17,882 nt of DNA, taken from assembly GCA_900550355.1 (NCBI GenBank), contig URRT01000022.1:1-17882 (forward strand), given 5' to 3'. This document shows, one piece after another, positions 1 to 6,197 of the stretch. The translations under genes and the position numbers were made by a program. Under the pieces are notes generated by a model. That model did no database searches and was not told the DNA's origin. It saw nothing but the letters and a program-made list of their open reading frames with translations. Every line of letters starts with the position of its first letter. The stretch's first letter is position 1. This DNA is from an uncultured Collinsella sp. Lineage in GTDB: Bacteria > Actinomycetota > Coriobacteriia > Coriobacteriales > Coriobacteriaceae.

Positions 1-451
1 GGACGGAGAGGTCGACGACCTCCTTGCCCAGCAGCTCGGCCAGAATACCGGTGCGGATGTCGGCGATGTCGGCCGCGCGCAGACGGAACATCTCGTCGTC
101 CATGGACAGGAACATGTTCTCGAACATGGTCGAGGTGTCCATGAGCGCCTGCTCGGCGCAGGTACCACCGTCAATGGCGGCGTTGATGGCGTCAGTCATG
201 CCCGGGTCCTGAGCCAGGACAATGTGTCCGCTCATGATCTCGGCCTCGGCCTCGCCCACCGTCTCCTTCATGTGGTCGGCCTGAGCCTGGGTCTTCTCGC
301 AGAAGACCGAAAGAGCGGACTGATAGCGCTCCTTCTCTGCTGCCGAATCAGCAACCTCGTGCGGCTCAAACGTCAAGTCGGGATCGACGGCGACCATGAC
401 GGTGCCGATGCCGATGCCCTCGGAAGCGTTGACTCCCTGATACATTCCCAT
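1..451 (-). CDS. ptsI: Phosphoenolpyruvate-protein phosphotransferase (PTS Enzyme I), N-terminal part
   Basis: Enzyme I takes phosphate from phosphoenolpyruvate and passes it to HPr in the cytoplasm, starting the PTS relay. Only the first 150 residues are in the window; the family is about 570 residues long, so the active-site histidine (near residue 190) and the PEP-binding barrel lie off the left edge. The visible part matches the EI N-terminal domain: MGMYQGVNASEGIGIG at the start, then a helical HPr-binding region with EAEIMSGHIVLAQDPGM. The ATG at 451 is chosen because GGAG lies six bases upstream; an in-frame ATG at 445 is the alternative. The gene lies 127 bases downstream of ptsH on the same strand, the usual ptsH-ptsI order, with a terminator-like hairpin between them. 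Identity is confident from the N-terminus and context. Confidence 0.93.
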   Translation of the reverse strand, partial: MGMYQGVNASEGIGIGTVMVAVDPDLTFEPHEVADSAAEKERYQSALSVFCEKTQAQADHMKETVGEAEAEIMSGHIVLAQDPGMTDAINAAIDGGTCAEQALMDTSTMFENMFLSMDDEMFRLRAADIADIRTGILAELLGKEVVDLSV

Positions 452-494
452 TCCTCTCTCCGTGTCATGTGATAAAGCGTTTTGCCATATCCAT

Positions 495-533
495 GACAAA
501 AGAGCGCAGCTACCTTACAACAGGTCACTGCGC
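495..533 (-). terminator. Intercistronic hairpin with T-tract between ptsH and ptsI
   Basis: On the minus strand GCGCAG (533-528) pairs with CTGCGC (509-504). An inner ACCT/AGGT stem (525-522 with 515-512) follows, separated by a G-T wobble and one mismatch, with a six-base loop. The sequence TCTTTTGTC follows immediately (503-495). The shape is that of a weak factor-independent terminator placed after ptsH and before ptsI. It would let part of the transcription stop after HPr, giving more HPr than EI. The fold is seen directly; termination efficiency is inferred. Confidence 0.55.
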
Positions 534-578
534 CCCCAAATATGAACTTAGTTGTTCAACATGCGACCCGTTTGAGTT

Positions 579-842
579 CTACTCGCCAAGACCGCTCTTG
601 ATGAGCTCGATGGCAGCAGCCAGAGCCTCGGCCTCGTCAGCGCCGTCGCACTTGACCTCGACCTCGGTACCGCAGGGGATACCAGCAGCCATAAGTGCCA
701 TCGGTGACTTGCCGTTGACCTCCTTCTCGGGGGTGACGACCGTCACGTCACAGGCATACTTGCCCATGGTGGAGGCGAACAGACCAGCCGGACGCATGTG
801 CAGACCCTGAGGATTAACGAGGGTAGCCTTCTCAGAAACCAT
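579..842 (-). CDS. ptsH: Phosphocarrier protein HPr
   Basis: HPr is the small cytoplasmic carrier that accepts phosphate from EI and donates it to sugar-specific IIA domains. The 87-residue length is normal. His15 sits in the signature GLHMRPAG, and Ser46 in VNGKSPMALM aligns with the regulatory serine phosphorylated by HPr kinase in Firmicutes; whether this organism has that kinase cannot be seen here. The frame is open farther upstream (to 899), but the ATG at 842 is preceded by AAGGAG seven bases away and gives the canonical HPr N-terminus MVSEKATLVN. ptsI follows on the same strand. The upstream region is AT-rich with a TATAAA hexamer at 907-912 (minus). Confidence 0.96.
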   Translation of the reverse strand: MVSEKATLVNPQGLHMRPAGLFASTMGKYACDVTVVTPEKEVNGKSPMALMAAGIPCGTEVEVKCDGADEAEALAAAIELIKSGLGE

Positions 843-906
843 AATTGACTCCTTTTTGTGTTTAACCCCTGTCATGCATGTGGCAGGAGTCAGATTCACG
901 ACGTTG

Positions 907-949
907 TTTATATTAACTCACATCAAACGGTTTTTCATTGTGTTTCACA
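907..949 (-). promoter_or_regulatory. Candidate ptsH promoter box and palindromic site
   Basis: The minus strand carries TTAATATAAAC (TATAAA at 912-907) about 65 bases before the ptsH ATG, in an AT-rich stretch, a reasonable place for a -10 box. No good -35 hexamer sits at 16-18 bases. Just upstream is the 11-base palindrome TGTG-AAA-CACA (949-939 on the minus strand), followed by a further TGAAA word, placed where a regulator could act. The evidence is position and symmetry only. Confidence 0.3.
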
Positions 950-970
950 CGAATTGTTGGACAGATGTCG

Positions 971-1124
971 TTCCTGTACGCTTGCCTGCCGGGCGGGGCA
1001 GTTAAGTTTGCTGCTCTACAGTCCTGCGCAAGGCGGAAAGCACATTAAGTGCTTTCCTTTGCGTGCGGAACTCGCGACAAACTTCATGCCCTCCGGTCCG
1101 CCCGGCGGGCGAGCTGCGGAAACT
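971..1124. repeat. About 154-nt imperfect hairpin element
   Basis: The two halves are near reverse complements. The tip is GGAAAGCAC (1035-1043), loop ATTAA, GTGCTTTCC (1049-1057). Below it GTCCTGC/GCGCAA pairs with TTTGCG/GCGGAAC. A 10/7-base internal loop (about 1011-1020 and 1070-1076) follows, then AAGTTTG (1004-1010) with CAAACTT (about 1078-1084), GGCA with TGCC, and a 17-bp arm GCTTGCCTGCC-GGGCGG (980-996) with CCGCCCGGCGGGCGAGC (1098-1114). Pairing continues outward to about 971 and 1124. Several T-versus-C differences preserve G-U pairing if read as plus-strand RNA. It could be a MITE-like insertion, a structured RNA, or a dispersed repeat. No transposase or clear target duplication was seen. 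Confidence 0.6.
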
Positions 1125-1211
1125 CGGTCGGTCCAGAGCAATATCGGCGGAACGGAATTCTGGCTGAGGATCTGTTCGCGACAAAGACTCAATGGGCAGT
1201 TCCCTCTATGT

Positions 1212-1297
1212 CCTTCTGTAAGTTGCGGTGAAATAGGGACTGATTTTGCGGTTGAAACGTTTAAACAGTCCTTATTTCACCGCAAGTTAGAAGAAGG
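1212..1297. repeat. Long inverted repeat with 20-bp near-perfect arms
   Basis: The arm TTGCGGTGAAATA...GGACTG (1223-1242) is repeated inverted at 1266-1285 with one G/T-type difference. Pairing extends outward, less perfectly, to CCTTCT (from 1212) and AGAAGG (to 1297), and inward with ATTT/AAA around one bulged base. The 23-base loop contains the overlapping palindromes AAACGTTT and GTTTAAAC. Neither side has a T-run, so it does not look like a terminator. It lies just beyond the fruA terminator. It may be a palindromic dispersed repeat; its function is unknown. Confidence 0.65.
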
Positions 1298-1303
1298 GGA
1301 ATG

Positions 1304-1337
1304 AAAAAAGGCGGGGGCTCCGGGTGGAGTCCTCGCC
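1304..1337 (-). terminator. Factor-independent terminator of the fructose-family PTS gene
   Basis: On the minus strand GGCGAGGACTCC (1337-1326) pairs with GGAGCCCCCGCC (1321-1310), with two A-C mismatches and an ACCC loop. TTTTTT (1309-1304) follows directly. It lies about 40 bases after the fruA stop codon at 1376-1378, so it should separate fruA transcription from ptsH. Confidence 0.88.
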
Positions 1338-1375
1338 TTTGTTACAGGGGGCGATGGTATTCGCGTACCGTGGAA

Positions 1376-3379
1376 TTAGACCAGGCGAGCGTTGATCGTC
1401 TTGGCGATCTCGGCGGCGTCGGTGGAACCCTTGACGGTGGCACGGAAGTCCTCGTCCATGAGCGCCTCGGCGACCTTGGAAAGGATCTTGAGGTGCGTGG
1501 TGCCAGCCTGTGCACCCGGGATGAGCAGGGCGATAACCACGTTGACGGGAGCGCCGTCCATGGTGTCCCAACCGGTCACGCCGGACTCGTCCTTGACGAC
1601 GATGACGGCAGCCTCGGTAATGGCGTCGGACTTGGCGTGCGGGATGGCGAAGCCCTCCATCATGCCCGTGGTGCCCTCGGCCTCGCGGGCCAGGAAAGCG
1701 TTCATCACGGCGTCGGCGTCGCTTGCGATACCGGCCTTGGCGGCCTGGTTGGAAACGAAGCTCAGAGCCTCGTCACGAGAAGCGAAGTCCTCGGCGACAA
1801 AGACATTCTCGACCTTCACGAAGTCGGCAGCCTCGGCCTTGGGGGCCTCGACGGCAGCGGCCTTGGGGGGCTCAACGGGCTTGGCTGCAGGAGCGGCCTT
1901 CTGGTTCTTCTCGAAGTCGTACTTCTTGAAGGCCACGAACAGGATGCCACCAACAACAGCGCCGATGAGGATCGCGAGGACCCAAAGCGGACCGTTCTCG
2001 ACAACGGGCAGGACCAGGAAGCCACCGTGAGGCGCCGGATCGTGAACGTTGAACATAATGGTCAGGATCGAAGCGATAGAGGAACCGAGCATCATGATGG
2101 GCATGACGGGCCAGATGTTCTTGGTCATGAACGGAATGGCGCCCTCGGTGATGTGGGTGCAACCAAGGATGAGGTTGACGACACCGGCGTCGTGATCCTC
2201 CTGGCTGAAGTACTTCTTGCCGACAACGACGGCAAAGGTGGTGATCAGCGGCGGAACGATGCAGGCGGCGGAGACGGCAGCCATGAAGTTGGTGCCGAAG
2301 TTGTAGGTATCGGTGCCAACGCCGGCGGCCAGGGCCTCGGTGAGCATAGCGGTACCGGTGACGTAAGCAGCCTTGTTGACCGGGCCGCCCATGTCAAAGG
2401 CGCACATGCAGCCGATAGCAAGACCCAGGACAACGGCGCCAGAGGCGGACAGGCCCTTGAGGAAGTCCATCATGGCGGTGTTGATGGCAGCCATGGGGCC
2501 GGAAATGCCGAGCATGACCAGGCCGACAATAGCCGTCGAGAACAGCGGGTACAGGAAGATAGCCTTGAGGCCGTCCAGGTTCTTGGGCAGGCCGGCAAAG
2601 ACCTTCTCGAGTAGCAGGATGACATAGCCGGCGAGGAAGCCGCCAACGATGCCGCCCAGGAAGCCGAAGCCCACGCCGGCGCCACCGGCGTCGATCATGC
2701 CGGTCTCGGCGTTAACAGGCAGGCCCTGGATGGCGATCATACCGGCAACAAAGCCGGGGACGAGCGCCGGGCGCTTGCCGATGGATTCGGCGATGTAGGC
2801 GGAAAGCACCGGAACCATAAGGTTCATGGCGATGCCGCCGATGATCTTGAGCATCGCAGCAAAGCTGTTGTAGTCAGACGCCGTCGAATCGAAGGACGTA
2901 ATGCCCCACAGGAACGAAACGGCGGTCAGAACACCACCGGCAACGACGAAGACCAGCATGTGGCTGACGCCGTTCATGAGGTGCTTGTAGATGATGTGAC
3001 CGATGGACTCCTTCTCCTCGACCTCATCCTCGATATCGGCAGCAGCTGCAACCGTGTCGTCACCCTTGGCGGCGAGCGCGCGGTCAATCAGCTTACCGGC
3101 GGCCTCAACGGACAGGGCCTTGGAAACACCAACGGAAACCATGGGCTTGCCGGCGAAACGCTCAGCCTGGACATCCTTGTCGGCTGCGACGACAACGGCC
3201 TTGGCGCCAGCAATCTCGCTCTTGGTGAGCTCGTTCTCGACACCGACCTGGCCATGAGTCTCGACCTTAATGGTCAGACCGCGCTCGGCAGCTGCCTTCT
3301 CCAGCGCTTCCTTCGCCATGAAGGTGTGCGCAATGCCGGTCGGGCAACCGGTGGCGGCGATGATGTCAAACTTAGCCAT
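1376..3379 (-). CDS. fruA: PTS system fructose-family permease, EIIBCA fusion
   Basis: A 667-residue membrane permease that imports and phosphorylates a sugar of the fructose-mannitol class. Domains in order: IIB (about 1-100) with phospho-cysteine Cys12 in ATGCPTGIAHTF; IIC (about 125-480), strongly hydrophobic, with PVLSAYIAESIGKRPALVPG, GPVNKAAY and HDPAPHGG; an Ala/Pro/Lys-rich linker (about 485-520); and IIA (about 522-667) with the phospho-histidine near residue 581 in GFAIPHAKSDAI. The ATG at 3379 is chosen because AAGGAGG lies five bases upstream and the IIB domain begins there; the frame is open 24 codons farther up but without family support. The order B-C-A is that of Bacillus ManP rather than Bacillus FruA (A-B-C), so fructose is the default guess and mannose is possible. 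No fruK is adjacent. A divergent RpiR-type regulator and a clear terminator flank it. Confidence 0.92.
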   Translation of the reverse strand: MAKFDIIAATGCPTGIAHTFMAKEALEKAAAERGLTIKVETHGQVGVENELTKSEIAGAKAVVVAADKDVQAERFAGKPMVSVGVSKALSVEAAGKLIDRALAAKGDDTVAAAADIEDEVEEKESIGHIIYKHLMNGVSHMLVFVVAGGVLTAVSFLWGITSFDSTASDYNSFAAMLKIIGGIAMNLMVPVLSAYIAESIGKRPALVPGFVAGMIAIQGLPVNAETGMIDAGGAGVGFGFLGGIVGGFLAGYVILLLEKVFAGLPKNLDGLKAIFLYPLFSTAIVGLVMLGISGPMAAINTAMMDFLKGLSASGAVVLGLAIGCMCAFDMGGPVNKAAYVTGTAMLTEALAAGVGTDTYNFGTNFMAAVSAACIVPPLITTFAVVVGKKYFSQEDHDAGVVNLILGCTHITEGAIPFMTKNIWPVMPIMMLGSSIASILTIMFNVHDPAPHGGFLVLPVVENGPLWVLAILIGAVVGGILFVAFKKYDFEKNQKAAPAAKPVEPPKAAAVEAPKAEAADFVKVENVFVAEDFASRDEALSFVSNQAAKAGIASDADAVMNAFLAREAEGTTGMMEGFAIPHAKSDAITEAAVIVVKDESGVTGWDTMDGAPVNVVIALLIPGAQAGTTHLKILSKVAEALMDEDFRATVKGSTDAAEIAKTINARLV

Positions 3380-3400
3380 GTGTCCCTCCTTCTTGAGTAC

Positions 3401-3441
3401 AGCGCCCGCGGGCGCTCCCCTACACGCGCTTCGATGCGCGT
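3401..3441 (-). promoter_or_regulatory. Two hairpins in the fruA 5' leader
   Basis: Immediately upstream of the fruA ribosome site is the perfect 16-base palindrome AGCGCCCGCGGGCGCT (3401-3416). Eight bases farther up, ACGCGC (3424-3429) and GCGCGT (3436-3441) form a second stem with a six-base loop. On the plus strand this second stem is followed by TTTTT and would look like a terminator for rightward transcription; on the fruA transcript the A-run comes first. The stems may shield or stabilise the fruA message, or block antisense transcription. The role is inferred. Confidence 0.5.
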
Positions 3442-3455
3442 TTTTCCACAACTGA

Positions 3456-3484
3456 AAGATACCAACCTACCGTCCGCGTGAGAA
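3456..3484 (-). promoter_or_regulatory. Candidate fruA promoter
   Basis: The minus strand has TTCTCA (3484-3479), a 17-base spacer, and TATCTT (3461-3456), each hexamer four of six to consensus. Transcription would begin near 3449 and give a leader of about 70 bases carrying the two hairpins. This is a moderate match only. Confidence 0.35.
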
Positions 3485-3504
3485 GAGGCAAGGTGCAATT
3501 CTCC

Positions 3505-3551
3505 GGTGAAAGGTTCTTTCATAACCGTAAACGGTAGGTGAAAGTTTACCA
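3505..3551. promoter_or_regulatory. Candidate operator cluster between fruA and the RpiR-type gene
   Basis: Three symmetric sequences are packed here: TGAAAG-GTT-CTTTCA (3507-3521, perfect 6-bp arms), ACCG-TAAA-CGGT (3524-3535, perfect 4-bp arms), and GGTGAAAGTTTACC (3537-3550, imperfect). The word GGTGAAAG occurs at 3505 and again at 3537, 32 bases apart, about three helical turns. Position between divergent genes fits binding by the neighbouring RpiR-family protein. The family often uses TGAAA/TTTCA-like sites, but binding here is inferred. Confidence 0.5.
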
Positions 3552-3578
3552 TCAACACTTGAAACGGCAAGGTGTATC

Positions 3579-3605
3579 TTGTAATTGGAAATGCCCGTAT
3601 ACTAT
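3579..3605 (+). promoter_or_regulatory. Candidate promoter of the RpiR-type regulator gene
   Basis: TATACTAT (3598-3605) offers a -10 box (TATACT or TACTAT), with TTGTAA at 3579-3584 as the best nearby -35. The spacing is 13 or 15 bases and is not ideal. It lies about 50 bases before the ATG at 3652. Confidence 0.3.
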
Positions 3606-3651
3606 GGCATTGCAAATCAAATTGGATTTTCATGCCAACCAGGAGCCATCC

Positions 3652-4509
3652 ATGACCGATAGTAGCAAGAGCGCACTTTCCCTCATAAGCACCCATCAGG
3701 GATACAGCGAGTCCGAGCAGCGCATTGTCGACTATATATTGGAGCACCAGTCCGAGGCGCCACGCCTCACGGCCGCTCAGCTCTCACGCGCCGCCGCCAC
3801 GTCCGAGGCGACCGTTTCGCGCTTCTGCCGAAAGCTTGGCTTTGGCAGCTTCCGCAGCTTTCAGTTTTCGTTGGCGAGGGATTTGGAAAGCCAGCGCAAC
3901 GAGGGCCTGACTGACGAGGTCTCGCTCGACAATATGGAGCAGAGCCTCAAGAACATCCTGGCTGCCAAGGTGAGCGAGCTTAATGCAACCATCGACGGAA
4001 TCGACCACGATACGCTGGCGGCTGTTGTGCATGCCCTTAAGCATGCAGGGGTTATTGAGTTTGCAGCTGTGGGCAATACGAACGCGGTCGCGCTCGATGC
4101 GACGTTTAAGTTTTCGCAGCTGGGCCTGCGCTGCATGGCGAGCACCATTAGCGAGACATCAATCGGCTTTGCGCTCACGTTGCGCCCGGGTGACGTCATC
4201 GTGCTCATCTCAAACTCCGGCAAATCGCGCCGACTGAATCGCATGGCAAAAGCGGCTCGCAACTGCGGCGCAACCGTAGTCGTCATCAGCAGCGACAGCA
4301 AATCCCCGCTCGCGCGTCTGGCAGACTACACTTTTAATACCGTCAACCACGAAGCGCTGCTGACGACAGGCGACTTTGCGTTCTCTAAGATCAGTGCCAC
4401 GATGATCATCGAAGTCATCTACAACTTCCTGCTGCCCGAGATTGAAGACGCTCGCGAACATATCAGCTACTACGAGGAGCTCATCCAGCCGGATAAGGTC
4501 GTTGAGTAA
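3652..4509 (+). CDS. MurR/RpiR-family transcriptional regulator with SIS domain
   Basis: A 285-residue cytoplasmic sugar-phosphate-sensing regulator, the only plus-strand gene here. Residues 1-77 are the HTH_6 DNA-binding domain, with recognition region TAAQLSRAAATSEATVSRFCRK (40-61) followed by GFGSFRSF. Residues about 125-255 are a SIS domain that binds a phosphosugar: VGNTNA near 140 and ISNSGKS at 186-192, the usual phosphate-contact positions. Length is normal for the family. The ATG at 3652 has AGGAG six bases upstream; the frame is open to 3538 but without a ribosome site or homology. It is divergent from fruA across a region with symmetric TGAAAG sites, so it most likely controls fruA and perhaps itself. 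The effector is unknown; fructose or mannose phosphate is a guess from context. Confidence 0.9.
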   Translation: MTDSSKSALSLISTHQGYSESEQRIVDYILEHQSEAPRLTAAQLSRAAATSEATVSRFCRKLGFGSFRSFQFSLARDLESQRNEGLTDEVSLDNMEQSLKNILAAKVSELNATIDGIDHDTLAAVVHALKHAGVIEFAAVGNTNAVALDATFKFSQLGLRCMASTISETSIGFALTLRPGDVIVLISNSGKSRRLNRMAKAARNCGATVVVISSDSKSPLARLADYTFNTVNHEALLTTGDFAFSKISATMIIEVIYNFLLPEIEDAREHISYYEELIQPDKVVE

Positions 4510-4518
4510 AACGCGTAG

Positions 4519-4549
4519 TGGGACAAAAATTTCAGTCTATTTTGTCCCA
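4519..4549. repeat. Perfect inverted repeat between convergent genes
   Basis: TGGGACAAAA (4519-4528) and TTTTGTCCCA (4540-4549) are perfect 10-bp reverse complements around an 11-base loop, in the 59-base gap between the convergent RpiR-type gene and recN. The T-run lies inside the stem on both strands, so it is not a standard terminator, though its position suggests a bidirectional one. It could equally be a dispersed palindrome. No other terminator is visible in the gap. Confidence 0.6.
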
Positions 4550-4568
4550 TCAACACCGCTGATACGAC

Positions 4569-6197
4569 CTAACCTCGAGCTTCTTTGAGCATCTGCTTTG
4601 CGTGGGCCAAGCTTGCCTCCGATTGATCGCCGCTCAACATGCGGGCGATCTCGGCGGTACGCGCTTCGCCGGTTACCTCGTCCAAAAGCGTCTGGGGAAC
4701 ATCGCCCGGTTCCTTGCTGACAACATAATGCTTGTCAGCCATGACGGCGACCTGCGCCAAGTGAGTTACGACAATCACCTGATGCGTAGCGGCGAGATCT
4801 GCCAGCACGCTCGCGAGGGCACGTGCGGTAGAGCCGCCGACACCGGCATCGACCTCATCGAACACGAGCGTATCGACACCATCGGCGTTACCCAAAACTA
4901 CCTTACTCGCCAACATGACGCGGCTGAGCTCGCCGCCCGACGCAATTCGACGCAGGGGGCGCGGCGTCAAACCGGCACCGCTGCGGTATAGCAGCTCGTA
5001 GCTCGAAGGACCAACGGGCGTCCACTCAGCACGGGGAAGATCACGCGACTCCCAGACGAGCTCGGCACTACCCATCTCCAAGCGCGCCATCTGGCGGCCA
5101 ACCTCGTGGCAGAAGCGCGGGGCCGCCGTATTGCGAGCGCGCTTAAGTGCCTTGGCAGCGGCAAACATCTCGCGCTCGGCGCTCCCGAGTGCCTCACGCG
5201 CCTTTTTGATCTGCTCATCGCCATCATCGACCAGGGACAGCAGTTCTTGCGAGCGATCGCGCATGGCGAAAACATCGTCCATAGTGGGACCCCACTGACG
5301 CAACAGGCCCTTGAGGTCGGAATACCGCTCACGCATGCGAGCGAGCTCGCGCGGGTCGAAGGCGACGGCATCGCGATAGGTACGAAGCTCGTTGGCACAA
5401 TCCTCAAGCGAGATGCAGGCATCCGAAAGCGCATCGGCAATGTCGCCCAGCTTGCGGTCAACGGCCGCCATACGTGAAAGCTCGGCCACGGCGCCATTCA
5501 CGGCATCGAGCGCTCCCCCTTCGGCGGCAAGCGATGCATGGGCATCGTTAGCTGTGGCAACCAGCACCTCGGCATGTTCGGAGCGCGGCAGCAGTTCCTC
5601 GAGTTCCTCATACTCGCCCGGCTTAGGGTCGACCTCGCCGATGCGCTCGAGGGCAAAGCGCGCCTCCTCGACGCGGCTCCCCTGCGCACGCGAGGCCTCC
5701 TCGACGCGACGGACCTCCTTAGCGGCCGCGCGCGAGGCTTTAAAGCAAGCACGGTAGTGCTCGAGCGCCTCGAGCGCAGAACGCCCCGCCCACGCATCGA
5801 CCATCGCAACGTGATGCGCCGGATCGAGCAAGCGCTGGTGCTCGTGCTGGCCGCACAGATCCATCATCACGCCAACGCGCTCCGAGAGCTCGCGCACACT
5901 GGCGATGCGACCGTCAATCTTCACGCGGCTGCGGCCCTCGGCAGAAAGACTGCGCTGTACGGTAAAGCCTTCCGTGTCGTGTGGACCGTCGAACAGCCGC
6001 GCCTCGACGCTCGCCAGCGTCTCGCCCTCGCGCACCGTCGACGAATCCGCACGCTCGCCCAAAATAAGCTTGAGGGCCGAGAGCAGCGCGGTCTTGCCGG
6101 CGCCGGTCTCACCGGTCAGGACAGTCAGGCCGGCACTCGGCACCAGCGTCGCCTCGCGAATGAGTGCAATGTTAGAAACCTGCAGCTCATCGATCAT
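4569..6197 (-). CDS. recN: DNA repair protein RecN
   Basis: RecN is an SMC-like ATPase that acts at double-strand breaks and helps recombinational repair on the nucleoid. The 542-residue length fits the family. Walker A is GETGAGKT (29-36). The middle, about 150-370, is rich in charged helices as expected for the coiled-coil arms. Near the C-terminus the ABC signature IASGGELSRVMLASK is followed by Walker B and its catalytic glutamate in LVFDEVDAGVGG, then the switch histidine region VIVVTHLAQVA. Its ATG lies inside the end of nadK (11-base overlap, 6187-6197), with ACGGAG upstream, so translation is probably coupled. It is the last gene of the efp-to-recN run; only the inverted repeat at 4519-4549 follows. 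Confidence 0.96.
   Translation of the reverse strand: MIDELQVSNIALIREATLVPSAGLTVLTGETGAGKTALLSALKLILGERADSSTVREGETLASVEARLFDGPHDTEGFTVQRSLSAEGRSRVKIDGRIASVRELSERVGVMMDLCGQHEHQRLLDPAHHVAMVDAWAGRSALEALEHYRACFKASRAAAKEVRRVEEASRAQGSRVEEARFALERIGEVDPKPGEYEELEELLPRSEHAEVLVATANDAHASLAAEGGALDAVNGAVAELSRMAAVDRKLGDIADALSDACISLEDCANELRTYRDAVAFDPRELARMRERYSDLKGLLRQWGPTMDDVFAMRDRSQELLSLVDDGDEQIKKAREALGSAEREMFAAAKALKRARNTAAPRFCHEVGRQMARLEMGSAELVWESRDLPRAEWTPVGPSSYELLYRSGAGLTPRPLRRIASGGELSRVMLASKVVLGNADGVDTLVFDEVDAGVGGSTARALASVLADLAATHQVIVVTHLAQVAVMADKHYVVSKEPGDVPQTLLDEVTGEARTAEIARMLSGDQSEASLAHAKQMLKEARG

Larger units (their letters stand above)
843..1303. other. Long noncoding region between ptsH and the fruA terminator
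   Basis: I find no convincing gene in these 461 bases. The right-hand reading of the region (843-960) is the AT-rich ptsH promoter and leader, including TATAAA on the minus strand at 907-912 and a short TGTG-TTT-CACA palindrome at 939-949. Positions 971-1124 fold end to end into one long imperfect hairpin. Positions 1125-1211 are unstructured as far as I can see but repeat the words CGCGACAAA (1073-1081 and about 1178-1186) and GCGGAA. Positions 1212-1297 form a second long inverted repeat. Open frames crossing the region have no recognisable protein features. Confidence 0.7.

Noticed and set aside
971..1124. Calling the long hairpin 6S or SRP RNA
   Set aside because: The stem-bubble-stem outline is suggestive, but I could not find the SRP GGAAG/AGCAG tip or a convincing 6S core, so no RNA family is named.
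1002..1184. A 60-codon minus-strand frame in the same gap
   Set aside because: It follows the hairpin sequence and has no recognisable motif or ribosome site; more likely a by-product of the repeat.
858..1304. A 148-codon plus-strand frame in the ptsH-fruA gap
   Set aside because: It spans two long palindromes, has no ribosome site or family features, and its composition looks random.
1301..2614. A 437-codon plus-strand frame opposite the PTS permease
   Set aside because: It is a shadow of fruA, rich in Gly, Asp, Val and His, with no domain, and its start overlaps the fruA terminator.
3380..3451. A 24-residue N-terminal extension of the PTS permease
   Set aside because: The extension covers leader hairpins, and the ATG at 3379 has an AAGGAGG site and begins the IIB domain.
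4519..4549. Calling the palindrome a standard terminator
   Set aside because: The T-run is within the stem and none follows on either strand, so it was recorded as an inverted repeat instead.
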